64,000 bases of DNA. It comes from Tengunoibacter tsumagoiensis. Its GTDB lineage: Bacteria > Chloroflexota > Ktedonobacteria > Ktedonobacterales > Ktedonobacteraceae. The stretch lies in assembly GCF_003967535.1 (NCBI RefSeq), contig NZ_BIFR01000002.1, positions 496,001-560,000 on the forward strand. The letters are read 5' to 3'. Shown piece by piece: positions 34,566-42,086 of this stretch. The notes beneath the pieces were generated by a model. That model worked only from the letters and a program-made list of their open reading frames with translations, was not told where the DNA came from and did not search any database. Position numbers and translations under genes: made by a program. Position 1 is the stretch's first letter. Each line of letters opens with the position of its first letter.

Positions 34566-36236
34566 TTACTTCACTGCTAAAACGATGCGACCGGAAACCT
34601 TCCCCTGAGCGAACAGAGTATGTGCCTGTTGTGCTTCTTGAAGGGGTAAGACACGGCCAACCTCAGGCAGGCGAAGCTGACCTGTTTCGATCATCTGCGT
34701 TACCTGGCTGAGAAAATTACTTTCATTGCTTGCATTCTGATTCATCACAGCACGTACAGCGTGTGAAGCTGCCAGCGTCTGATCTGGGAGTGGGGGAACA
34801 AGTGTAATCAGGGTCGCGCCCTGTTTGAGTACTCCCCAGGAGCGTGCTCGTGTCTCGCCTCCAATGGTATCGAGCACGACATCTATATCAGAGACAAGCT
34901 CCTCAAACATCTGTGTCTGATAATCAATGACCTCATCAGCGCCCAGGCCGAGGACATAGTCGCATTTTGCAGTTGATGCAGTCCCGATTACATAGGCTCC
35001 AGCCTGTTTGGCAAGTTGAACTGCGAAACTCCCGACACTTCCTGATGCACCATGAATAAGCACTCGTTGCTGTGCTTGTAAGTTTGCCATCGTAAACAGA
35101 GCATTATGGGCGGTATGAACGGCGCTGGGGACGGCGGCAGCTTGTATAAAACTAACCTGTCTGGGCATTGGCTTAAAGGCGCTTGCAGGTACAACTGCAT
35201 AATCGGCATAGGCGCGGCGCATAAATGGAGAGCTTGATCCATAGACCTTTTCGCCAATTGTACGATCCGTAAGATCTGTAACACCGGGCCCGATAGCCTC
35301 GATTACGCCTGCAAGATCGAAGCCCAGGATATCTGTAGGCCAGGTTGGATGGATTGTTTTTACATCACCAGAGCGCATTTTTACATCGAGCGGGTTGATT
35401 CCAGCCGCATGGACACGGAGCAGAAGTTGGCCAGGGCCAGGAACCGGACGGTCAATCTCCTCATAGTGCAATACTTCTGGACCACCATATCCGCGCATCA
35501 CGACTGCATGCATCTTTGGCAAGATGCGAGGTGAGGGTTGCTGAAAGCGTCCTACAATGCGATATAGTCCCAGATAGCTTTTGACAGGTGGTGGTCCGCC
35601 CTGGGGTTTTGCTGGACCAGGACCGCCCATACGCCCCTGGACGGGGAATTTTCGATCGAATTCGGCAATCGTGCTGGCATAGGCCGATGCATTCTGCCAC
35701 TCGGCGCGATTGAAGGCAGAGATACGAGCATTGGGTCGAATATGGCGATGGAGCAGTGCCGAAAAGAAACCTTCTTGCTGCGATTGATATTCTGCACGTG
35801 TGGGCCAGCCCAGAACAAAGCCCTGTTCAACCGCAGGATTAACTTCAAAACAATTCCAGAAGATGGTTTCCGGCTCTCCAGCCAGATCAGGCTTGATAAA
35901 AGGATGGGCAATGGTGAAAAGCTCATCAACGATCGCATACTGTGCAGAGATCTCCGCTGGAAGGAGAGGCAGCTCTGCTGGATCTTGATCAGGCCAGAGG
36001 ATTGCATAATCAATGAAAGCATAAGGGTTAGCGTTTTGAATCTCCGCAACAATCTGTGTATTCCACTCCGGAACCTGCTGGCAGAGCTCGCGATAGATAA
36101 GTCCTGCTGGCTGAGAACCTTGTTCCACAGTTGTGCGCCAGACGGCAATAAATTGCTCTTCGGAGATACCTGGTCGAGGCTTATACCCAATGAAACGAAT
36201 GATCGTATTGGCATGGGCAAACTGACTTGCACGCAT
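34566..36236 (-). CDS. Fusion of antibiotic-biosynthesis-monooxygenase-like domain to quinone-oxidoreductase-like MDR protein
   Basis: 556 residues. Residues 1-120 form a ferredoxin-like domain (IIRFIGYKPRPGISEEQF), and 122-235 a second domain that looks like an ABM domain (IFWNCFEVNPAVEQGFVLGW, FNRAEWQNASAYA). A Gly/Pro-rich linker (200-220) leads to a zinc-free MDR reductase from 242: MHAVVMRGYGGPEVL, HAAGINPLDVKMRSG, GFDLAGVIEAIGPG, and the NADPH site HGASGSVGSFAVQLAK (395-410). No zinc ligands are seen. AGAAAGG precedes ATG 36236. It is the second gene of an operon with the NmrA-like gene 17 bases upstream. No frameshift was needed for the fusion. Confidence 0.85.
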   Translation of the reverse strand: MRASQFAHANTIIRFIGYKPRPGISEEQFIAVWRTTVEQGSQPAGLIYRELCQQVPEWNTQIVAEIQNANPYAFIDYAILWPDQDPAELPLLPAEISAQYAIVDELFTIAHPFIKPDLAGEPETIFWNCFEVNPAVEQGFVLGWPTRAEYQSQQEGFFSALLHRHIRPNARISAFNRAEWQNASAYASTIAEFDRKFPVQGRMGGPGPAKPQGGPPPVKSYLGLYRIVGRFQQPSPRILPKMHAVVMRGYGGPEVLHYEEIDRPVPGPGQLLLRVHAAGINPLDVKMRSGDVKTIHPTWPTDILGFDLAGVIEAIGPGVTDLTDRTIGEKVYGSSSPFMRRAYADYAVVPASAFKPMPRQVSFIQAAAVPSAVHTAHNALFTMANLQAQQRVLIHGASGSVGSFAVQLAKQAGAYVIGTASTAKCDYVLGLGADEVIDYQTQMFEELVSDIDVVLDTIGGETRARSWGVLKQGATLITLVPPLPDQTLAASHAVRAVMNQNASNESNFLSQVTQMIETGQLRLPEVGRVLPLQEAQQAHTLFAQGKVSGRIVLAVK

Positions 36237-36253
36237 GATAGTGAACCTTTCTG

Positions 36254-36895
36254 CTAATTCCAGATACCAACGATCCGTTGTGGAAATCGTTGTGCATCGA
36301 CCTCTTTCACCAGAAAATCAGCCACCTGTTGCGGTGAGATTACTCTGAAGCCACCTGGAAAATAGTCTGGCTTGAGCGTATACTTTGACGTATGTTCTCC
36401 ATCACGCCTGGAATCACGAATGTATGGGCAACCTGCCAGCGTCCAATTGACAGCCGACGCCTTGACGAGCGCAAAGGCATGATCATGATCATGAACTGCA
36501 TGACGAATGGGTGACCGGCGTAGCAACGCCATGGTAATCGCTCCACCAATGCCTTGAGCTTGCATCTCAGCGACACCCGTGATCCCTAGATATCGTGAGA
36601 CATTAAGAGCCTTCATAATCGTCAGGGCAGCCTGTACACTATCCGCGACAACCGTTGACGGCTTAAACACATCACCTCCAACGACATTTATGACAACATC
36701 GATAGAGTGCGGTAGCGCATGAATCAGGGCCTCAAGCTTATACAGATCGCCCTCAACAATTGTCAGGTTGGGGGATGTCACCGCTATTTTTGTAGGGTTA
36801 CGTGCGACCGCTATCACATGGTGATTGGCCGCTAATGCATCCTCAATTACATAGCGACCGACCCGGCCAGTCGCTCCCAGGAGAAGTATATTCAT
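36254..36895 (-). CDS. NAD(P)-binding SDR/NmrA-like oxidoreductase
   Basis: ATG 36895 (GGAG eight bases upstream) gives MNILLLGATGRVGRYV with the dinucleotide motif G-A-T-G-x-x-G at 7-13. The 213-residue protein has VVINVVGGDVF and YLGITGVAEMQ in the positions of strands 4-5 and lacks the classical YxxxK, as in NmrA-like/BLVRB-type proteins. Such proteins reduce flavins or quinones or sense NADP. It is the first gene of the operon read from the promoter at 36977-37005, divergent from the TetR gene. Confidence 0.85.
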   Translation of the reverse strand: MNILLLGATGRVGRYVIEDALAANHHVIAVARNPTKIAVTSPNLTIVEGDLYKLEALIHALPHSIDVVINVVGGDVFKPSTVVADSVQAALTIMKALNVSRYLGITGVAEMQAQGIGGAITMALLRRSPIRHAVHDHDHAFALVKASAVNWTLAGCPYIRDSRRDGEHTSKYTLKPDYFPGGFRVISPQQVADFLVKEVDAQRFPQRIVGIWN

Positions 36896-36976
36896 CTTTT
36901 TGCTCCATTGGACAGGAACGCTCTGCAAGCCTACAGAGTTTTTTTTGAACGGTATTGCAAAATGTCGTATACTACT

Positions 36977-37005
36977 ATATTATCAGTCTAAAATTTATAC
37001 GTCAA
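36977..37005 (-). promoter_or_regulatory. Promoter of the NmrA-like/MDR operon
   Basis: On the minus strand TTGACG (37000-37005) and TAATAT (36977-36982) are 17 bases apart (GATAAT at 15 is an alternative). It lies between the divergent TetR and reductase genes and overlaps the direct repeats at 36985-37012. Confidence 0.65.
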
Positions 37006-37012
37006 GTCTAAA
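36985..37012. promoter_or_regulatory. Putative TetR operator: direct repeat AGTCTAAA spaced 20 bases
   Basis: AGTCTAAA occurs at 36985-36992 and 37005-37012, exactly 20 bases (two helical turns) apart, each followed by an AT-rich stretch ending in ATACG. It lies in the 140-base divergent gap, within the minus-strand promoter and next to a TATAAT (37013-37018) upstream of the TetR start. This is the likely control site, by position only. Confidence 0.5.
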
Positions 37013-37033
37013 TATAATACGGAGAGTATAAAA

Positions 37034-37636
37034 TTGCCAAAAACGATGCGTGAGAAACAACGCGAGCTGCGTGAGAAAGAGATTTTGGATACCGCGTGTC
37101 AGCTATTGCTCGAGCAAGGTTTTCAGAAGATGAATATGGATGAACTGGCGGCGCGCGTAGGAATTGCCAAAATGACCATCTATCAACATTTCTCCTCCAA
37201 AGAAGAGCTGGCCGTGAGGATTATTGTGCGAGAGATGCGCATGATTGAGGAAGAGTTCGCATCGGTATTCGCCTTAGAATGTCCAGCATTGGAGCGATTG
37301 GAGCAACTCCTCTTAAAAAGTTTTGCCTTCCGCTCAATCAATCGACGCGTCAATATGGAGCTTTCGCCGGTAGTTATTATCCAGAATCCGGAGTATCAGG
37401 CTCAGAGGGATCGTCTCGCTGCACAATGGGCGCAGCTTATTGAGCAGGCGAAGCGTGAAGGAGCGGTTGATCCATCGCTGTCGACGCCAGTGCTGGTACG
37501 AACCCTCTTCCACGCCTTCCAGGCCGATTACGATGATCTTATCAAGAGTGGCCTGGCCTCTTCAGAAGAGCTTACACATACATTTGTTACGGTCGTCTTG
37601 AAGGGCATGAGCCTGTCTCCTGGTTCCCGTGTCTGA
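37034..37636 (+). CDS. TetR family transcriptional regulator
   Basis: TTG 37034, with GGAGAG seven bases upstream, gives MPKTMREKQRELREKEILD; ATG 37046 is possible. The 200-residue protein has the TetR HTH at about 12-58 (MDELAARVGIAKMTIYQHFSSKEEL) and a helical ligand-binding domain after it. It is divergent from the NmrA-like/MDR operon and probably represses it and itself until an electrophile or quinone-like ligand binds; that is inference from the arrangement. Confidence 0.9.
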   Translation: MPKTMREKQRELREKEILDTACQLLLEQGFQKMNMDELAARVGIAKMTIYQHFSSKEELAVRIIVREMRMIEEEFASVFALECPALERLEQLLLKSFAFRSINRRVNMELSPVVIIQNPEYQAQRDRLAAQWAQLIEQAKREGAVDPSLSTPVLVRTLFHAFQADYDDLIKSGLASSEELTHTFVTVVLKGMSLSPGSRV

Positions 37637-37690
37637 CGAGTGTAGCAATGATGCTGCATTGTATCATGATACGAATCTATGACATGGCGA

Positions 37691-37960
37691 TCAGTTTCTC
37701 CCTCTCTCGACCGCGCGGCTTTCTGGTCTGGCTTTATTCCGTAGAGGAACTGCTGCAAGCTGCTCATGCGATTGTTGAGCCAGCTCTTCGGCTAATGCCT
37801 TGATCTGAGCTTCGATGCTTTCCAATGCCTGTTCATCAAGTCTTCCTGCTTGATGAAAGGCAGAAGTATCTTGAACCATCTCCATCACACCTTCAAGATG
37901 ATTCATGAGATATTCTCCACTTGCCTGTAAGGCAATCTGTCGGTGTTGCGGATTTACCAT
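37691..37960 (-). CDS. Small helical protein, unknown function
   Basis: The 89-residue protein has AGAGGAAA before ATG 37960. It is strongly helical, with a central LDEQALESIEAQIKALAEELAQQ amphipathic segment (about 41-63) and a basic tail. No membrane segment and no recognised family. It converges on the TetR gene. Confidence 0.6.
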   Translation of the reverse strand: MVNPQHRQIALQASGEYLMNHLEGVMEMVQDTSAFHQAGRLDEQALESIEAQIKALAEELAQQSHEQLAAVPLRNKARPESRAVERGRN

Positions 37961-38852
37961 TGGTCTCTTTCCTCTCTAAGAACTGCATATGGAATGAATG
38001 CTATTTGCGGCTGCATGCTTGCTACATGAACATTTACATGGCTGTCTACATTTGCATTTGAGCGAGATACCTCTGATAGCGACACAGTGGCTGTAAATAG
38101 CCAGTCTGGGAGGTAAGAGGGGGTAATCCGTCACAAAATAGCACGAAGTAGGAGGATAAAGCTCATAAAAAGGTCTATAAGCCACTTTGAGTATACACTA
38201 TGTTGGAGAAAATGAGAATACGATGGATGGACATGGGTGCGATGCACCTGTTTACGCCACCGCTTGCTACATGATAGCACGTTCCCATTCTCTGACCCGA
38301 AGTCTGGCGATGGAGGCGTTGATAGTGTGCCAGAGGAGGTTGAGGAAGGAGAGGCCCTACTTGTCTTGTCATACCATACACCATTTCACATATAAAACGA
38401 TGTAAAGTAGGGAAAGTTGCTTGTCTCTTTCCTGTGTTTGGAGCGTAAAAGCTTTTGCATGTGAAAGATCAGCCCCCCTCCGATCTATTGGTAAGGGGAT
38501 TTTACAAAAATAATTTACTTGTATGCTTGCTATATAGTAGAGATAAATCATTGTATTTATAGGAAAAATAGTGTATAATTTAAAGGACTCATAGATTTAC
38601 TATGGGCTATCCCTCTCTCAACATAATCCTTGTATTAGAAGGGGATGTAGAGCGCATAATGTTCCACATCGCTGCAAGGAAATGCATGATCACTGGTTGA
38701 TCATGTAAAGGTCTCTCACTTGTGTGCCTCTTTCATATTTCTTCTTTTCTACCCACGCATTGGCATTGCACACGGAAATAATAAGTAATTTGTCTGAGTA
38801 TAGGTATCTTATGTAGGGGAGAAGTTGGAATAGTGCCGTAAAGGAGAACCAT
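37961..38852. other. Gene-poor region containing one solo palindromic repeat
   Basis: About 890 bases. It contains the repeat copy at 38343-38433 and a perfect eight-base inverted repeat CATGATCA/TGATCATG (38685-38705, five-base loop) between AT-rich stretches. I find no other supported gene; several short frames lack start signals. Confidence 0.5.
38343..38433. repeat. Solo copy of the palindromic repeat core
   Basis: Left arm AGGAAGGAGAGGCCCTACTT (38343-38362) lacks the AAGCGAC segment, just like the last unit at 27774; right arm 38405-38433 matches the complete form with one change. The centre is a 42-base AT-rich sequence different from the others. Confidence 0.85.
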
Positions 38853-38984
38853 ATGCAACAGTTTATTCTTCTGTTTCTTGTCATCGCAATCTTTGTGTGC
38901 GCTTTTGCATACATGACATATCGTAATAATGTCGCTCGACGGGCCCGAGAAAAAAGACGTAACCAATTTCTCGATCGTGTATAG
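38853..38984 (+). CDS. 43-residue single-pass membrane protein
   Basis: An ATG at 38853 with AAAGGAG six bases upstream begins a 43-codon frame ending at TAG 38984. The protein has a hydrophobic helix (residues 4-22, FILLFLVIAIFVCAFAYMT) and a strongly basic C-terminus with RRAREKRR (29-36), so N-out/C-in topology. The start signal and the composition make it a likely gene although no family is known. Small basic membrane proteins often bind or regulate other membrane proteins. Confidence 0.65.
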   Translation: MQQFILLFLVIAIFVCAFAYMTYRNNVARRAREKRRNQFLDRV

Positions 38985-39047
38985 TGAGTATCTGGTGACG
39001 CCGCCCTGTCCTCGGCTTAAACTCCAGAGAATGAGAAAGTGAATAGT

Positions 39048-39452
39048 ATGGCAATTCAAAGTCCTCGTGATCTTCTGTCCTCCGGGAAAATACCATGGGA
39101 TAAGTGGAGGCTGGCTTATGCCGATGTACAGGCATTTGAGCCAGACCTGCACGCCGCTCAATTGCGTGGAGCCGATCTAAGTGGTGCAGATCTTCATAAT
39201 GCAGATCTGACAGAGGCTAATCTCCAGGAAGCAGATCTACGTGGAGCCAATCTGCTTGGTGCCGACCTGCGCCACGCAGATTTAAGGAAAGCCAACCTGA
39301 GCGATGCCAATCTCCAGAAGGCTAATCTGCATGGCGCCGATGTCCGGGGAGCGAATTTCTGCCGCGTCAACTTGCATGGAGCCGATCTGAGTCATGTCGA
39401 TTTAAGTGAGACAGATCTGACTGGAGCCGATTTGAGCAAGGCTAAAATGTAA
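39048..39452 (+). CDS. Pentapeptide repeat protein
   Basis: The 134-residue protein has a 30-residue leader (SPRDLLSSGKIPWDKWRLAYAD) followed by about 18-20 pentapeptides of the A-(D/N)-L-x-x type (LRGADLSGADLHNADLTEANL and so on) to the end. These form a right-handed quadrilateral beta-helix. Some members (Qnr, MfpA) mimic DNA and bind gyrase; most are uncharacterised. GTG 39039 is an alternative start. Single gene. Confidence 0.88.
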   Translation: MAIQSPRDLLSSGKIPWDKWRLAYADVQAFEPDLHAAQLRGADLSGADLHNADLTEANLQEADLRGANLLGADLRHADLRKANLSDANLQKANLHGADVRGANFCRVNLHGADLSHVDLSETDLTGADLSKAKM

Positions 39453-39567
39453 GCGGGTCGTTTGATGCTGCTCTAACTGCGCCGATAGACCAGGACAGAT
39501 CTCTCTGTAGATGTTTGCAGGCCTGCATAGTATAGTTTGATGCATTCTGAAATGGCTTTTTACAGAC

Positions 39568-40398
39568 TCACAGCTCCGGTGGCCCCAGGTGGATACGTTG
39601 GCGCACTTGCTCCAGCGAATAACTTCTATCAAAACCTTCTTGCCACCAGGTTACGCCAGCTTCAGCAAATGGTTGTACAGTTGCTCTGTCCTTTGTTCTG
39701 TCCGTTCCTGTAGTCTGTCCCACTGTTAACACATCGAAAGGTGTGTTAGTGGAGCGATGGAGCTCTATATAGGCAAGCATATCGCGAAAATCCTGGGGCG
39801 TCAGTTCATGATCACGTCCAATTGGACAGATGCCATCCCAACGGGCGGCGCGACGGAATGGCTTTTTATTTGGCCAGGTGCCCGCAAGCCAGATTGGTAT
39901 ACGAGGTTGTTGTATCGGTGTGGGAAGAAAGCAAGCATTGGAAAGCTGATAGTGCTTGCCTTCATAACTAAATCTCTCGCCGCTCCAGAGTCTGGTTAGC
40001 ACCTCCAATCCTTCATCCAGCATGTCACCGTGTAGTCTGTCATCGGCTTCCTCTCCAAAACAACTGAACTCTCTGCCCTGATCGCTCCCAATGCCAACCC
40101 CCAGAACCAGACGCCCATGAGACAGGTGATCGAGCGTGACCGCTTCTCGGGCCACTTTCCAGGGACGGCGACGAGGTAACGGCGTAACAAGTGGACCCAA
40201 CGTAATACGTTTTGTCACCATTGCCATCGCAGCGAGCGCTATCCAGGGATCTGCAATGGCCATTTGCCAGTCTCCACCTATATGATCCCAAAGAAAAAAG
40301 CCATCCCAACCAGCTTCTTCAGCCTCATGGACCAGTTCAGTCAACAGATGCACATCACTATAGATATCGAAATTGGGAATATTGAGAGCGAACTTCAC
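39568..40398 (-). CDS. LLM class flavin/F420-dependent oxidoreductase
   Basis: GTG 40398 is the start (AGAGGAG upstream), giving MKFALNIPNFDIYSD. The 276-residue protein has WDGFFLWDHIGG (about 34-45), KRITLGPLVTPLPRRRPWKVAREAVTLDHLSHGRL (about 65-99), GVGIGSDQGREF and IPIWLAGTWPNKKPFRRAARWDG, the usual TIM-barrel signature. It is clearly different from the LLM proteins at 12211 and 51141. Reaction unknown. Confidence 0.87.
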   Translation of the reverse strand: MKFALNIPNFDIYSDVHLLTELVHEAEEAGWDGFFLWDHIGGDWQMAIADPWIALAAMAMVTKRITLGPLVTPLPRRRPWKVAREAVTLDHLSHGRLVLGVGIGSDQGREFSCFGEEADDRLHGDMLDEGLEVLTRLWSGERFSYEGKHYQLSNACFLPTPIQQPRIPIWLAGTWPNKKPFRRAARWDGICPIGRDHELTPQDFRDMLAYIELHRSTNTPFDVLTVGQTTGTDRTKDRATVQPFAEAGVTWWQEGFDRSYSLEQVRQRIHLGPPEL

Positions 40399-40515
40399 TG
40401 GTTATCTTCTCCTCTATTTTCTATACAGCATAGAGCAAATGATACGTGATTATCAGAACTCTATGCAAGAAGGGCTTATTATTTATCATGATATATTGTA
40501 AGTCGTTTGCTGCTG

Positions 40516-40881
40516 CTACTGATCGCGTTTTGAGACAAAGAGTCCGAAGTGGTTTCCAAAGGGATCAGCAAAGACAGCCCATGTCCCCACATGTGGAATC
40601 TCTGTCTTTCCAAGGATAGTTTTTCCACCGTGTGCCTCAACAGTCGCCAGGGTAGCATCAATGTTATCGGTTGCAAGATAGACAAGTAATCTGTCAGGCT
40701 TGTACGTGGGCTCAGATGGTCCGGCGAATCCTCCACGCAGTCCGTTCTCCGACTGGAACGTCACATAGTTATGTTCCTGATTAACGGCAATCTGCCAACC
40801 AAAGACATCGTGATAGAACTGACTGGCTGCATCTGGATTGATCGTAGGGATCTCAATATGTGCAATAGTATGAATCGTCAT
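40516..40881 (-). CDS. VOC (glyoxalase/bleomycin-resistance-like) protein
   Basis: ATG 40881, with AGGAAAGGA upstream, gives a 121-residue protein MTIHTIAHIEIPTINPDAA...FYHDVFGWQI. It has VEAHGGKTILGKTEIPHVGTWAVFADPFGNHFGLF, the typical second VOC half (metal or ligand residues near His8, Glu and the last strand). Its function cannot be named. It follows the WYL regulator gene by about 90 bases and probably shares its promoter (41945-41973). Confidence 0.85.
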   Translation of the reverse strand: MTIHTIAHIEIPTINPDAASQFYHDVFGWQIAVNQEHNYVTFQSENGLRGGFAGPSEPTYKPDRLLVYLATDNIDATLATVEAHGGKTILGKTEIPHVGTWAVFADPFGNHFGLFVSKRDQ

Positions 40882-40974
40882 GATAGTTTTTCCTTTCCTG
40901 GTTATGCTTTGATCATTTGACCTGAGGATTTGGATACCAGGAAAGTGTAACAAAGAAATGGCGACAGCCTTATG

Positions 40975-41904
40975 TCACATTTCAGTGTAGTGGGAGGCAA
41001 TTTCCAGAGCCGCTTGTTGCACACGCAAACGCAGTGCTTCTGGTGCATGTACCGTTGCATCAGTGCCCAGGCTCAGTAAGATGCGTACAAGCCAATCGTA
41101 CTCATCTGGTCGTAAGTGCAACTTGAGCCATCCTTCTCCTTTGCCTGTCTGTTGGAGACGAGATGCCAGATGAGGTTGATGTTCTAACCTCAAGACGCCA
41201 CGAGACGTCAAATGAATACAGATCTCTGGAAATGAAGGGTGGACATGGGTGATAGTTGACTCAGGTTGCTCAAGCTGTGGTGGCAATGGAGCCGCTTTCA
41301 CATCGAGAAAGCGATCAACACGATAGACACGCATAGCCTTTCGCTCCAGAGAATAGGCATCACAGTACCAGAGGCCAACTTCCGTACGCAGGCGTTTTGG
41401 CAGGAGCGTCTGCTGCGAGATACCTTTCTCCGAGCGATAGTTCACTGCGATCCATTGTTCTTCGCGAGCATTTTTCAGCAGGAGATCGAGGAATGGAGTC
41501 GGATAAGGTTGTGTAGGGACATCAAGGGAAAGCGTTTGTGCAAACTGATCCAGACTTTCGCGCTCGCGGCGAGGCAAGAGCGTCTGGACCTTCGCCAACA
41601 ATGACTCACGTTCTTGCTTAAAGGGCGTCTCGCTTAGTTTTGAGACGCTGCTCACTGCCAGTCGTAATAACAGAGCTTCATGCAACGTCAATGCCAGCGG
41701 CGGCAAAGAATAGTCTGCTGGCAGGCTATACCCCCCTGAAACACCCAGACCTGACATAATGGGAAGGCCCATCTCGCACAGGGCATCGATGTCACGCTGA
41801 ATCGTGCGTCTGGAGACCTCAAAATGTTGAGCCATCTCTCCCGCAGTGCGTCTCTTTGTCTGTAAGAGTAAAAGGATAGCTGTCAAGCGATCAACACGAT
41901 TCAT
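40975..41904 (-). CDS. YafY-type HTH and WYL-domain transcriptional regulator
   Basis: The 309-residue protein has an N-terminal HTH_11 (AILLLLQTKRRTAGEMAQHFEVSRRTIQRDIDAL, 8-42), the central region LLKNAREEQWIAVNYRSEKG that precedes the WYL core, GLWYCDAYSLERKAMRVYRVDRF (the WYL motif region, here W-Y-C) and a C-terminal WCX domain. Such regulators sense small ligands or oligonucleotides. ATG at 41904, with a good promoter upstream. It likely controls the following VOC gene. Confidence 0.9.
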   Translation of the reverse strand: MNRVDRLTAILLLLQTKRRTAGEMAQHFEVSRRTIQRDIDALCEMGLPIMSGLGVSGGYSLPADYSLPPLALTLHEALLLRLAVSSVSKLSETPFKQERESLLAKVQTLLPRRERESLDQFAQTLSLDVPTQPYPTPFLDLLLKNAREEQWIAVNYRSEKGISQQTLLPKRLRTEVGLWYCDAYSLERKAMRVYRVDRFLDVKAAPLPPQLEQPESTITHVHPSFPEICIHLTSRGVLRLEHQPHLASRLQQTGKGEGWLKLHLRPDEYDWLVRILLSLGTDATVHAPEALRLRVQQAALEIASHYTEM

Positions 41905-41944
41905 ATTGTTAGATTGTTTTAGTTCTATTTGTTGACATAATTAC

Positions 41945-41973
41945 ATTATGCCAGAATGTGTCGTTCTTTTCAA
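41945..41973 (-). promoter_or_regulatory. Promoter of the WYL regulator-VOC operon
   Basis: On the minus strand TTGAAA (41968-41973), 17 bases, CATAAT (41945-41950) with TG one base upstream (extended -10). It lies about 45 bases before the start codon. Confidence 0.75.
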
Positions 41974-42086
41974 GTTTTCTCCCTGATTTGAGATTTACCA
42001 GGAGAGTAATACCAGTGGTAAAATAGAGAAAATCCGAAGAGAGAAGGTTTACCTTAGTTATAAAGTATGAAGAGAGAAATATAGCG

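Noticed and set aside
35552..36232. 226-residue minus-strand frame within the fusion reductase gene
   Set aside because: It is an alternative frame of the same region; I checked whether it showed a frameshift but the main frame is continuous through both domains.
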